A DNA stretch of 64,000 nucleotides from Sphingobacterium kitahiroshimense (GCF_025961315.1 NZ_JAOQNK010000001.1:1984001-2048000), one strand, 5' to 3'. Shown: positions 27,595 to 36,941, numbered from the stretch's first letter. Notes: generated from the letters alone by a model not told the origin. Made by a program: numbers and translations.

Positions 27595-27843
27595 CAACGT
27601 TGCTTTTCTGGAATTTCTGCAGTTTTCCGGAGTATTTTCCTACCTGTTTTGGCGTTAGAAAATCTATGCTGCATATGTCAACTACGCAATTAAATAGAAA
27701 TTTTAATTCAATTCAATAATTGATACCCCATTAAATAGATAACTTAATTATTTCCTTTCGGTAAATCGTGTAAATGCATGCTACATAATAGCCCCGGCTC
27801 AAAAAAGAAAAGCTCAACTTTTGTTGAGCTTTTCTTTTTTGAG
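27595..27843 (+). ncRNA. Possible small RNA gene ending in a strong terminator
   Basis: A -7-like TATTTTTG (27587-27594) precedes about 200 bases with no frame longer than a few codons, and the stretch ends in the 27798-27843 terminator. Local pairing is visible, e.g. CTGGAA/TTCCGG near 27620-27645. No known RNA family is recognised. The lack of a -33 element weakens the case. Confidence 0.3.
27798..27843. terminator. Perfect 21-base terminator-type hairpin
   Basis: CTCAAAAAAGAAAAGCTCAAC and its exact complement flank TTTT. The arms contain A-runs and T-runs, so the structure can terminate on either strand. It lies 75 bases beyond the choloylglycine-hydrolase-family stop codon and may serve that gene as well as a rightward transcript. 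Confidence 0.8.
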
Positions 27844-27918
27844 AGAAATTAAACCTTAAACAAGGTTGAAATAATCGCCGTATCGGTAATTAATCTGAAT
27901 AACTATTGCTTTTTTCTT

Positions 27919-28980
27919 TTATATTCCCTGAAATACAAAAGGCTTAGCATCTAAAAATTTGTCTGATGTTTCTCCTGCATAAATTTGATTTTTATCCAAT
28001 GCCAGTTTTTTTATTTTTCCATTCTTGCTAAAATCCAATTTTTTCAAATCTACCCAGATCGCATTCGGACTTAGTGCATCTTCAAAATAGTAAACCAGAT
28101 TCTTTTGGTCTGAAACTGTTCTCCATCTAGTTGTTGATAAATTAGGAAAACCCTCAGTAGAAATACCGTAAGGTACGGAACATTGCCTAATGACACTAAA
28201 CGCACTCGCTACAGCAATTCTGGTATCATCTGTTTGCGGGACAGCTTTAATATAATATGACGCTCTTACATAGCGATCCGCAGCACGGTTTGTTCCAGGA
28301 AGAAATATACTTCCAGGAATACCTTTCCAATATTCATTTATCGCAAGTTGTTCTTCAAAAATCGGATCATTAGTCATTACAGTGTAAGCAGGATCGTGGT
28401 GTATGACTAATTTTCCGTTAATGTATTCAAGAATGGCATTGTCCCCACTTGCATCTGACATAGAAAGATGGACAGTAGTAAACTTATCTGTTCCTGGGAT
28501 AAAGTCTGTAACAACAACAAATTCTTCTTTCTTAAAATGTTCGACAGCTTCAGCTACTGTCGCGAAGTTATCTAGGGCATATTGCGCCCATAGTGAAACA
28601 GCCAAGCCATTTTTCCCGGCAATATCTTTGGAAAATTCGGGATATTTAGAGCTTACTAGCCAAAGCATATTAGCAACCAGCCCCTTTTCATTCATCCCAT
28701 CCGATATTGCAATGTCCCAAGAACTAGTCGTCATGCTCCCATATTTTGAAGTCCATTTAATCGTATTCTTTCCAGTACTTCCATCGCGCTCGATTCCTCT
28801 TGGGAATAGCCATAAGTTAGAAGGAATAGGAATGGAAAAATCCATACTTCGCGCTGTAATAATTGTGCTGTTTGGACCTTTATAAACCACTCTTGTACAA
28901 GCTTCTGCTTCTACTGATGAGGCGATTAAAGTTGCGGTTAAAATCAAAGCGCTTCCAATTTGTTTAATAAATGTTTTCAT
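27919..28980 (-). CDS. Exported choloylglycine-hydrolase-family (Ntn) amidase
   Basis: A 353-residue protein whose signal peptide ends directly before Cys28 (EAEA-C-TRVV), as in penicillin V acylases and bile salt hydrolases where that Cys becomes the N-terminal nucleophile. The other catalytic positions are present: Arg44 and Asp47 (TARSMDF), Asn204 (VMTNDPIF) and Arg236/Arg239 (ADRYVRA). It hydrolyses linear amides (penicillin V, acyl-homoserine lactones or conjugated bile acids). The substrate cannot be chosen from sequence. It is divergent from the PNGase F-like gene, sharing a 450-base control region. Confidence 0.9.
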   Translation of the reverse strand: MKTFIKQIGSALILTATLIASSVEAEACTRVVYKGPNSTIITARSMDFSIPIPSNLWLFPRGIERDGSTGKNTIKWTSKYGSMTTSSWDIAISDGMNEKGLVANMLWLVSSKYPEFSKDIAGKNGLAVSLWAQYALDNFATVAEAVEHFKKEEFVVVTDFIPGTDKFTTVHLSMSDASGDNAILEYINGKLVIHHDPAYTVMTNDPIFEEQLAINEYWKGIPGSIFLPGTNRAADRYVRASYYIKAVPQTDDTRIAVASAFSVIRQCSVPYGISTEGFPNLSTTRWRTVSDQKNLVYYFEDALSPNAIWVDLKKLDFSKNGKIKKLALDKNQIYAGETSDKFLDAKPFVFQGI

Positions 28981-29430
28981 GACTACTAATTTTATTAAGA
29001 TAAAAATGTTTAGTTCTTAGACTACAAAAGAAAAATAGATATGACACCTTCGTCATATATAATGACTCATTACTGCAATTTAAAAATATTTTTTCGATTA
29101 AAAAGAAATTACATATAAATTAAAAAAAATATCCTATAACAGTTGTTTTAAATCTACTTTATATTTGATAAAAATTAAATATCCGGTAGCAACTATCGTT
29201 CAATGTTACGTAAAATGCTTATTTAAGTAAAACGAAGTAACTGACCTTGCAAAGGTCTTTTATTAAAACTAACACATATAAATAAAAAGGAATCTCTATT
29301 TTAACAAAAATGAAGCTTTGTTTCAAATTTTACAGATATTTACGACATTAAGGACCTATTCGTACCTTAAATTGAATAAAACTTATTACAGAAAGAATTA
29401 CAAATACAATTTAAACCGAAATTTCAAAAT
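28981..29430. other. AT-rich divergent control region
   Basis: 450 bases between the two divergent secreted amidohydrolase-type genes. No frame, tRNA or clear consensus promoter was found. Both promoters must lie here. Confidence 0.45.
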
Positions 29431-31131
29431 ATGAAAAAGTATTTATTGCTTTTGTTTACTGTCCTATCATTTGCAAACGTGATGGCGCAAAAGAACACAG
29501 ATGTTTCCTTTCAATTACAGGGAATAGTCAACATACCAACTTATGATTCTACCAACCGAATGATTTATTTGACTTATCAAAGTAAAGGACAGGCAGTATT
29601 AGACAGTACAGTTATTAAAAACAACAAATTTCATTTTAAAAGTACTGCCGATGTAGATGTTCGTGCCACATTACAATTTACAAAGCCCAATACCTCACCC
29701 AATGCTTTAGCAGATCCTAATTCCTTATACTTATATCTTTCACAAAGCATCGTAAATATTAATGCAAAAGGCTACCTAAGAAAGGCAATAATTACAGGTT
29801 CAACCACCAACGATGATTATATGGTTTTCAAAAAACCTTATCTAAAGATAGACACTGCTTTAAGATTATTAGGATGGGAGAAGAGAAGAGTAAAACCAGA
29901 AGATACGAATCAAAGTAAAATTGTTGATGCAAAAATTGACAGTGTAAAAAACAGCAAGCTTGCAAAGCTTTCAGAGTTTTTATCAACACATATTACCAAA
30001 CCATATGCGGCTGAAGCGTTGCAGATGTATGTAAGCACTGATGGTTCTGCTTTTGACCTCGATAAAGCACAGCTATTTTTCGATCAGCTACCTAAGAAAC
30101 AAAAAATAGCTGTATTAGGTAAGGATATTACAGCCAGCTTAATAAAACTAAAACAAAAAATCGTAACCATCAATATTTTAAAGAATGTTGATTTTTTTGA
30201 TGGCTATGCCCAAACTGTTACCAATTCTGTTCCTAGAGGTGTAACCCGCATCACTAATTCCGAATACCTATACCAGTTAAATCCGAGCGAAATAAAGCAA
30301 ATTGGCAATAACCTTAAGATTAAAGTTACAATTAAAGCGGGCTGCGATAATTACGATAGAATTGGCCGAGTGACTTTAGTTGTTATGCCAAAAGGTGAGA
30401 AATTTGACAAGGAAAAGGGTGAACGGTTTGAAATACTACGTATTATGACACCGTTCATGTACCGAAGTCGTCATCCAGACCATATACCTTACGAAGCTCA
30501 AATAGATCAGATGATTAGTACGATAAAACAAACCGATAAAGAAATGTATCTCGTAACAGAAGTATTTGGAACTACCGGAGCAGGCCAAAGAGAAGTAATC
30601 GGATGCGATGGTTCATTATTAACGTTCAACGTATCTGTTGATTTAATAAGCGACAAAAAAACAACCTTATCTTCGGAAAAAGCAATTTCCCTGTTAAGCT
30701 ACTACAGTTTAGATGGAAAGGACAAAACAGCTGGAAAAAATAGTAAAGAGGTAGAATTTGAATTACCTGAAGACACCAAGACGACTGTTCTTTATCTTAT
30801 TTCATCTGGTCATGGTGCAGCTGAAGGTGGAGAAGAATACAATTGGAGACAGCACATTATTGATTTGGATGCTAAAGAATATATACGTATAGATATGAAC
30901 CAGGACTGTACACCTTACGAAATCTATAATACGCAACCAAATGGTATATATTTCGGAAACATCAGTAAAGAACGTCGTTCTTGGTGCCCAGGAGGACCAG
31001 TTCCTACTCGTGTTATCAATTTAGGACCACTAAAAAAAGGCAAGCATAGCATAAAGATAGCTATACCAGATGCCGAATTTGAGAAAACAGAAAGTAAATA
31101 TTTAGTATCTGCTTATTTGATAACCCAATAA
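29431..31131 (+). CDS. DUF4369 domain fused to a PNGase F-like peptide:N-glycosidase
   Basis: A 566-residue secreted protein (signal peptide to about residue 20, NVMAQ). Residues about 25-240 form a DUF4369-type domain, normally found before TlpA thioredoxins. Residues about 245-566 align with both jelly-roll domains of PNGase F. The acidic catalytic positions of Elizabethkingia PNGase F (Asp60, Glu118, Glu206, recalled from memory) correspond to Asp309 in CDNYDR, Glu377 in LVTEV and Glu469 in GEEYNWRQH. The late WCPGGPVPTR (518-527) matches WCPGMAVPTR. Release of N-glycans from glycoproteins is the likely activity. The fusion is unusual. Confidence 0.85.
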   Translation: MKKYLLLLFTVLSFANVMAQKNTDVSFQLQGIVNIPTYDSTNRMIYLTYQSKGQAVLDSTVIKNNKFHFKSTADVDVRATLQFTKPNTSPNALADPNSLYLYLSQSIVNINAKGYLRKAIITGSTTNDDYMVFKKPYLKIDTALRLLGWEKRRVKPEDTNQSKIVDAKIDSVKNSKLAKLSEFLSTHITKPYAAEALQMYVSTDGSAFDLDKAQLFFDQLPKKQKIAVLGKDITASLIKLKQKIVTINILKNVDFFDGYAQTVTNSVPRGVTRITNSEYLYQLNPSEIKQIGNNLKIKVTIKAGCDNYDRIGRVTLVVMPKGEKFDKEKGERFEILRIMTPFMYRSRHPDHIPYEAQIDQMISTIKQTDKEMYLVTEVFGTTGAGQREVIGCDGSLLTFNVSVDLISDKKTTLSSEKAISLLSYYSLDGKDKTAGKNSKEVEFELPEDTKTTVLYLISSGHGAAEGGEEYNWRQHIIDLDAKEYIRIDMNQDCTPYEIYNTQPNGIYFGNISKERRSWCPGGPVPTRVINLGPLKKGKHSIKIAIPDAEFEKTESKYLVSAYLITQ

Positions 31132-31155
31132 TATCAATAATAAGCAATACTGCTA

Positions 31156-31194
31156 TACAAAGTCTGTCTCTCAAGATAAGAGACAGACTTTGTA
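31156..31194. terminator. Hairpin after the PNGase F-like gene
   Basis: Perfect 16-base stem TACAAAGTCTGTCTCT with complement around CAAGATA, 25 bases after the stop codon. It lacks a good T-run, so its action as a terminator is uncertain. Confidence 0.6.
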
Positions 31195-31272
31195 CTTAAA
31201 TAGTAATATTACTTCCGCACTTTCAACAGCTTCTACCTGTTTAAATTCTCATTATAATTATAAAAAATTATT

Positions 31273-31905
31273 CTACCGCTTTCTATCTCTTAGCAGTAAT
31301 ATATGTGACAATAGTGCTATAGGAACAATAATTGTTGGCAGTAATGCATAAGGAAAACAAAGAACGGCAACATTGGGCTGATCAAAACTAAATTGCTGTA
31401 TCGGTACCGGGGAGGAAAATATCCCTATAAGGACAATGGAAATCAGCGAAACAATACCAGCATAATTCCACAGTGCAAATATCCAATTATTCAAGATAGA
31501 TTTCCTGAATAAGGAAATAACCAGAAACACAACACTGAATATCCCTATTATAATATCAAAATTAAAACCTTTAAAAGTCATAATCTGAGGAATTAATTTT
31601 TCGAGATATAACTGATAAAGATAATACTCAATGACGATCCTAAGCGACTGAATTATCAATAATAACGTGACGTTTACCCGAGCGCTCTTCACTTTCCGAT
31701 ATATAGCAACATTCAACAAAATGCTACCGATTAAAGCCATTATAAATAATGGTGGATAAGCCCTAAAAATACCTAAAAAAGACAGGCCACCAATGATCGT
31801 TGTCAAGATCCCATTCAGGATCAACATCGGCCTATTTCGCCCAATTGCAAAATAAAAAATAACAATGAAAAGAAACGCCAGTCCTAAAAAAAGAAAACCG
31901 AACAT
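31273..31905 (-). CDS. Hypothetical seven-helix membrane protein
   Basis: A 210-residue protein, strongly hydrophobic, with about seven predicted membrane segments (near 1-22, 29-47, 52-68, 80-97, 115-133, 140-162, 180-203). No motif or family was recognised. The N-terminus may act as a signal anchor and the C-terminus ends in basic residues (RDRKR), which would lie in the cytoplasm. It stands alone between two non-coding gaps. Confidence 0.65.
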   Translation of the reverse strand: MFGFLFLGLAFLFIVIFYFAIGRNRPMLILNGILTTIIGGLSFLGIFRAYPPLFIMALIGSILLNVAIYRKVKSARVNVTLLLIIQSLRIVIEYYLYQLYLEKLIPQIMTFKGFNFDIIIGIFSVVFLVISLFRKSILNNWIFALWNYAGIVSLISIVLIGIFSSPVPIQQFSFDQPNVAVLCFPYALLPTIIVPIALLSHILLLRDRKR

Positions 31906-32242
31906 ATTTTATGATAATTTCTATATTTTAAATTATTACTATAAATTTAGTGATACCTTTTTAATAATTCTACTGCTTCAGAATAACGAAATTAAATAAA
32001 TCTAAAAAAAACTTATCAAATACTGCTTAAGACATTCAATAATGAATAAAAAATGCATGTTTTTGATTAAATAGTACATTCTTCTAAAAATATCACGTGT
32101 TAAATTTGTTACTGGAATTTCTTGCCCTTAGGGAGCAAGTTGTAATCTTTGTACATAAATCATACTGATATGATCACCAAGTTTTGCAATTATCACACGC
32201 AATACTGAGATCTAAAAGTAAAGTAAAAATCTTTACTATACA
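31906..32242. other. Intergenic gap
   Basis: 337 AT-rich bases. No gene, structured RNA or promoter match was found. Confidence 0.5.
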
Positions 32243-32887
32243 TTACACTAGTAATACCATCTTCAACATATAAAGCATCATTACCGTAAGTGTTGTTGAA
32301 GCTACATATGAAAAATAAATCTCCTGCTTTTGTTTGAAATTCTTCTCTTCAATACTTGACAGAATCTTAGGTTCATTAAAAGTTCCATATCTAATCCTAA
32401 GAAATAGGACGTAAACTATAGCCAATAGGAAAAACGTTCCGAATATAAATACTAATAGAACTGGAAAATTTGGCGCTCCTTTATAATTCCTTCCAAAGGT
32501 ATCCACAAAAAAATCATAGATCTGCGCATGGTGTTCTAAATCAGAAAATATCCAGAATAATAGAGGTGCTGTAATACTATGAAGTAAAATAAAAAAGAAC
32601 CAATCAGATTTATCAAATTTTTGTCTTTCAAAAACTGGATGCGCTATCTTATTATTCTTATTTAAAGCTCCGAGGTTAGAAATTTGTTTTGAGGCAATTG
32701 GATAACACATAAAACTGATTATACCACTTAATATCCAGAGTAAAAATTGTCCAGAACTCGATTTAGAATCAAAATAGGTATTACCAATATATACCGCTGC
32801 AATCCAGATCATTAAAAAGATAAAAACAGATGGAATTGCTATCAATAACAATTTACCGATTTGGAGCTTGTTTTTTGTAGGATCCAT
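32243..32887 (-). CDS. Hypothetical four- to five-helix membrane protein
   Basis: A 214-residue protein with membrane segments near 12-33, 46-63, 95-113, 142-166 and 190-212. No family was recognised. A polar loop at about 65-92 (ISNLGALNKNNKIAHPVFER) separates helices 2 and 3. It sits in a stretch of orphan genes on the same strand and has its own upstream gap. Confidence 0.65.
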   Translation of the reverse strand: MDPTKNKLQIGKLLLIAIPSVFIFLMIWIAAVYIGNTYFDSKSSSGQFLLWILSGIISFMCYPIASKQISNLGALNKNNKIAHPVFERQKFDKSDWFFFILLHSITAPLLFWIFSDLEHHAQIYDFFVDTFGRNYKGAPNFPVLLVFIFGTFFLLAIVYVLFLRIRYGTFNEPKILSSIEEKNFKQKQEIYFSYVASTTLTVMMLYMLKMVLLV

Positions 32888-33037
32888 GTTAATTAATTCC
32901 TTTATGTAGTCCGCTTAATATGTACTTAACAATAATAACCAAATTCAACAGTTCTCTTTTTATTTAATTTAAATTCGCCCTTCCTATCTGATATCCGTAG
33001 TACTTTCATTAAAACTGTTAACATTTTCCAACTTGCA

Positions 33038-33964
33038 TTACAATCCGACTTTTTTCCAACCTCCATCTAATCTTTGTGCATCATCTACCATCCACTCATC
33101 ATCATTTCGAACCAAGATAAAACGATACTGAAAATCAATATGGTCTTTGGTAAAAAGATAGATCTTATTTTTTGTTGACTGCTCACTATCCACAATCTTG
33201 TGAGTCGAATACGTATGGTTAAGTCCGTTGGAATAATATAAACCATCTGGTCGATAACCTTTACGAGTTTTATAAGTACAATGTTCCTGAAAAAGTAACT
33301 TACATCTTAAACTTGTTTCATTCGTAAAACCATGTATAGCGGCATATTTCTCCCATTCAGTCATCGCATTAAAAAATAGCAGTAGTTTTTGGGAAGCATC
33401 AGTAATATCTTGTGAATTAACCGATTTCTTTTTCTTGGCTAAGGTTCTTTGTTCTTGCTCAAACTGCTCTAGTTGCTCCTTACTAAATAGATCATTCGCA
33501 ACAATCTCAATCTTTGGATTACCTGCAATTGACATTAAACCTTCAAATGTAACAGCTGTAGCATCAATTCTCAATATACTAAGTTTAGGCAACTGCGCAA
33601 CAATCTTCAACGTTTCATCATTTAATTGGGTATGACAGGCCCAAACACAGTTCAACTTTTTATGTCCAATGAAATATTCAAAGCCTTGCCCAGATACATT
33701 CGCCTGCGTAATAAACAAGTAATTTAAATTTGGCAGTTCCGCTAAATATTCAAGCGAGCGATCTGTTATACGGGTATTTTCAAGCGTAACATTGACCAAT
33801 TTGCTAAGTTTAGAAATTTCCAAAATATCGTCATCCTGAACAGGACAATTTATAAAGGAAATTCCTAAAAGTCCTTTAGACTGTGTGATCTGCTTAATAT
33901 CATCTTTCGAAAGTATTCGATTTTTAAATTCGGCACTACCTTTTAATTTACTTAAATTCTCCAT
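33038..33964 (-). CDS. Leucine-rich-repeat protein with C-terminal NTF2-like domain
   Basis: A 308-residue soluble protein without a signal peptide. Residues about 25-165 hold six or so leucine-rich repeats (e.g. LSKLVNVTLENTRITDRSLE, LAELPNLNYLFITQANVSG). A charged linker (about 170-190, KKKKS) leads to a C-terminal domain (about 195-308) ending YRFILVRNDDEWMVDDAQRL and GGWKKVGL. That end resembles NTF2-fold proteins, including NTF2-type immunity proteins of toxin systems. The immunity role is a guess, since no toxin gene is adjacent. Confidence 0.6.
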   Translation of the reverse strand: MENLSKLKGSAEFKNRILSKDDIKQITQSKGLLGISFINCPVQDDDILEISKLSKLVNVTLENTRITDRSLEYLAELPNLNYLFITQANVSGQGFEYFIGHKKLNCVWACHTQLNDETLKIVAQLPKLSILRIDATAVTFEGLMSIAGNPKIEIVANDLFSKEQLEQFEQEQRTLAKKKKSVNSQDITDASQKLLLFFNAMTEWEKYAAIHGFTNETSLRCKLLFQEHCTYKTRKGYRPDGLYYSNGLNHTYSTHKIVDSEQSTKNKIYLFTKDHIDFQYRFILVRNDDEWMVDDAQRLDGGWKKVGL

Positions 33965-34075
33965 ATCGAATCCAGGTTTTTGGACCTAATAAACTACTTA
34001 AAATAACCCTACCGCCATGTCGTTGCAATACTTTTTTTAACATCTTGATTTGGGAGTTCTCATTTTCACATCATA

Positions 34076-34867
34076 TTATAGCTTAACAGCCTTCGTTGCA
34101 ATAAAAGTGGGGAGATACTGATCTATTAAGAATCGTGGTCGAGGCTGCGAATCTTCTATAAAATCAGCAATCATAAATCCCGCTCGCAATTGTCCACCGA
34201 TAAGATCCGCTAAAGTATGACCAAAAACCAGTGCTTCCTGTCTCTCAATCTTTCTCTCAATATCGTTAGCATCCAAATCTTTCAGATCTGCATATGGCAA
34301 CTTGAATTTGGGCCTAATTATACCGTCGGTAATTTCCTGGGGATTTCTATCCCCAATAAATACAACTGGATTAAAAAAACTAGCCAGTAAAAATCCACCT
34401 TTTTTTAGCACACGATAAGTCTCCTTCCATACTGGATTTACATCTTCGACGTAATGATTTGATATCGGATGAAAGACAATATCAAATGAGTGATCATCAA
34501 ATATTCTCAGATCTTTCATATTTCCCTGAATCGTTTCCAGAGAAAGTCCATCTCGCTGTGCAACGATTGAATCTTGTCTCAGCTGTTCTTCTGAAAGATC
34601 AAAAACGACAACCTTGGCACCTGCTGCTGCCAATATGGGAGCCTGCTGCCCCCCAGCTGAAGCAAGACAAAGTATCTTTTTATCCCTAATATCACCTAAC
34701 CATTGTTTAGGTAAAGGCTTTGGGGTAAGATGTACATCCCATATGCCTTGTTTAGCAGCATTAATTAAAGCTGAGTTTACAGGCTGAGACCATTCATTTT
34801 GATCCAATGCCTGTTTATTCCAAGCTGATTCATTATGCCTTAAAAAATCTATTTCCTCCTTTTTCAT
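34076..34867 (-). CDS. Class I SAM-dependent methyltransferase
   Basis: A 263-residue enzyme with the Rossmann methyltransferase core. Motif I is ILCLASAGGQQAPILAAAGA (about 65-84), VFDLSEEQL follows as the acidic strand 2 end, then MKDLRIFDDHSFDIVFHP (motif II/III) and YRVLKKGGFLLASF. It fits the UbiE/Methyltransf_11 type. Asn/His-rich SNHYVEDV may shape the substrate pocket. The substrate is unknown. Confidence 0.85.
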   Translation of the reverse strand: MKKEEIDFLRHNESAWNKQALDQNEWSQPVNSALINAAKQGIWDVHLTPKPLPKQWLGDIRDKKILCLASAGGQQAPILAAAGAKVVVFDLSEEQLRQDSIVAQRDGLSLETIQGNMKDLRIFDDHSFDIVFHPISNHYVEDVNPVWKETYRVLKKGGFLLASFFNPVVFIGDRNPQEITDGIIRPKFKLPYADLKDLDANDIERKIERQEALVFGHTLADLIGGQLRAGFMIADFIEDSQPRPRFLIDQYLPTFIATKAVKL

Positions 34868-34963
34868 AAAGTTTAATCGATAAATCTCCTAAAATAGCAT
34901 CAGCATGCTATACAATTCTTCTTTAATATTATTTACAGAATCTTAATGAAACAATATATGTAC

Positions 34964-34992
34964 AAAAAAGGCATCCGATGGATGCCTTTTTT
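34964..34992 (-). terminator. Terminator of the DUF808 gene
   Basis: AAAAAAGGCATCC/GGATGCCTTTTTT stem with three-base loop and T-runs on both sides, 14 bases beyond the stop codon. Confidence 0.85.
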
Positions 34993-35005
34993 AACATTTC
35001 TAATC

Positions 35006-35869
35006 TTACTTACTTTTGGCAAAAATCTTCTTCCCCCCTGTCATAAGCAAAACTGCGGTCAAACCGGCAACTGCACCATAAGCTATTTGCTTCAATAATG
35101 AAGGAACCTGAGGTAAAAAATGATGCAAATAATCAATATTATGCTCAAAAATACCACCAGATACTAAGATCAATGCAATTGTTCCAACTACTGCTAATAC
35201 TTTGATAACAACTGGTAAGGAATTTACCAATAAGTGCCCGAGCTTAGAGACAGCACCTTCATCATTAGATCTCTTGATCAGCTTATACCCTGCATCGTCC
35301 ATACGTACAATCAATGCGACAATTCCATAAACACCAACAGTCGCAAATAAAGCAACTACCGCTACTGTTAAAATCTGAATGGTCAGACTCTCATTTAATA
35401 CAGTTCCCAAAGCAATAATCACAATCTCTACAGATAAAATAAAATCCGTGGTAATCGCTGATTTCACTTTTATTTTCTCAGCTTCACTATTATTTTCTTC
35501 ACTTTCCACAACCACTTCATGGCCTGTTTTCTGGCGATGAAAAAGGTACTCTATAATTTTTTCAACCCCTTCGTAGGCTAAATAGATACCTCCGATGATT
35601 AAAATAAACTTGATGGCAATAGGAAAGAAAACATTCAATAACAGTGCAATCGGAACAATTATAATTTTATTAATAAATGAACCTTTTGTAATAGCCCATA
35701 GCACAGGAATTTCACGAGAAGATAGAAATCCTGTGGCTTTCTCAGCATTTACAGCCAAATCGTCGCCTAGAATTCCTGCGGTTTTACTTGCTGCTATCTT
35801 ACTAGTAACCGCAACATCATCCATTAAAGCAGCAATATCATCCAATATTGCAAATATACCTGAAGCCAT
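35006..35869 (-). CDS. DUF808 family (YedI-like) membrane protein
   Basis: A 287-residue protein opening with the family signature MASGIFAILDDIAALMDDVA and AGILGDDLAVNAEKATGF (to about residue 48), followed by about seven membrane helices. E. coli YedI is the reference member. The biochemical role is unknown, though the family has been discussed as an inner-membrane transporter-like protein. It has its own terminator and is divergent from the AadS-like gene. Confidence 0.88.
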   Translation of the reverse strand: MASGIFAILDDIAALMDDVAVTSKIAASKTAGILGDDLAVNAEKATGFLSSREIPVLWAITKGSFINKIIIVPIALLLNVFFPIAIKFILIIGGIYLAYEGVEKIIEYLFHRQKTGHEVVVESEENNSEAEKIKVKSAITTDFILSVEIVIIALGTVLNESLTIQILTVAVVALFATVGVYGIVALIVRMDDAGYKLIKRSNDEGAVSKLGHLLVNSLPVVIKVLAVVGTIALILVSGGIFEHNIDYLHHFLPQVPSLLKQIAYGAVAGLTAVLLMTGGKKIFAKSK

Positions 35870-36025
35870 ATGTATTAAATATTTAGTACGGCAAAATATA
35901 AAATGATTTTATATTTCCCATTTTTTATTTTAAAATAAAAAGACATCTGGTATTACTAGATCTTATAATTTATTAATTGCTTTTTTTTTACCAATTTACA
36001 GCATTATTTATCATGCCTTCATATC

Positions 36026-36880
36026 ATGAACGATAGAAACATAAAAAATAAAATTCTCAATTTTGCTAAAAAAGATGATCGGGTCCGCGCAGTTTTATTG
36101 AATGGTTCGCGTGCAAATCCTAAAATTAAGCCCGATCAATACCAAGATTTTGATCTATTATTTATTGTCACCGATATCGAATCTTTTATTGCTGACAAAG
36201 ATTGGACCTCTTTTATTGGTAAAGTCTTGATACAGCAACTTCCCGATCAGATGTTGTTAGGAAATGATCCTGATGTAGATCGGATAACTTTTGCTTACTT
36301 AATGATTTTTGAAGATGAAAATCGAGTCGATCTAACTTTATTCCCTATCGATAAGTTCCACTCACATTTCAAAAGTGATAGTTTAACGGAAGTTTGGGTA
36401 GATAAAGATTTACTTTTTACTAAGATCGCTCCTGCTAATGATCATGATTATCATATCGCTAAACCTACTGAAAGAATGTTCATAGAGACATGCAATGAGT
36501 TTTGGTGGGTCTGCACATATGTTGCTAAAGGACTTGCCCGCCGGGAAATTCTATATGCCAAAGATACGATGGAAAGAGTAATCCGTCCTATGTTCATGAA
36601 TCTAATAGCTTGGCATATCGGGGTTGAAAAAAAATTTCAGGTTGCATTTGGTAAATCGGGAAGATTTGCAGAAAAACACCTTGATCCGAAATTGTACCAA
36701 AGCATATTGCAAACATATGCGGATACGTCTATTGATAATAATTGGCTAGCACTAGTACAGATGATGACTCTTTTTAAAGATCTGCAAAAAGACCTAGCAC
36801 TACATTTTGAATATAGAATCAATGTAGATGAAGCTAATAACAGTTACAACTACATTTTGAAGATAAGAAATTCGCAATAG
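36026..36880 (+). CDS. AadS-like aminoglycoside 6-adenylyltransferase
   Basis: A 284-residue nucleotidyltransferase of the ANT(6)/AadS family. LNGSRANPKIKPDQYQDFDL (25-44) carries the GSR nucleotide loop and the first acidic metal ligands, and RVDLTLFPID supplies the next Asp. The C-terminal half is the helical aminoglycoside-binding domain. Family members adenylylate streptomycin. Chromosomal copies occur in many Bacteroidota, and activity varies. No mobile element adjoins it, so it looks intrinsic. Confidence 0.85.
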   Translation: MNDRNIKNKILNFAKKDDRVRAVLLNGSRANPKIKPDQYQDFDLLFIVTDIESFIADKDWTSFIGKVLIQQLPDQMLLGNDPDVDRITFAYLMIFEDENRVDLTLFPIDKFHSHFKSDSLTEVWVDKDLLFTKIAPANDHDYHIAKPTERMFIETCNEFWWVCTYVAKGLARREILYAKDTMERVIRPMFMNLIAWHIGVEKKFQVAFGKSGRFAEKHLDPKLYQSILQTYADTSIDNNWLALVQMMTLFKDLQKDLALHFEYRINVDEANNSYNYILKIRNSQ

Positions 36881-36941
36881 TACCTTTTAGAAAATAATCG
36901 CACTATGCCATTTTAAAGAATAGGGTCATTAACTTTGTAAC

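Larger units (their letters stand above)
26846..27918. other. Gene-poor kilobase with multiple inverted repeats
   Basis: No credible protein gene is visible. The stretch holds a perfect 20-base hairpin (27128-27172), a cluster of four GTAGAGGC motifs in opposed orientation (27351-27443), a direct repeat of TTCGGGAAA (about 27325-27344), a promoter-like TATTTTTG (27587-27594) and a perfect 21-base hairpin with T-run (27798-27843). It looks like a mixture of decayed repeat elements and a possible small RNA gene. Confidence 0.6.

Noticed and set aside
25840-27843. Genomic island integrated at the 3' end of ssrA
   Set aside because: tmRNA genes are common integration sites and repeats lie downstream, but no integrase gene and no repeat of the tmRNA 3' end longer than CCGGCTC was found.
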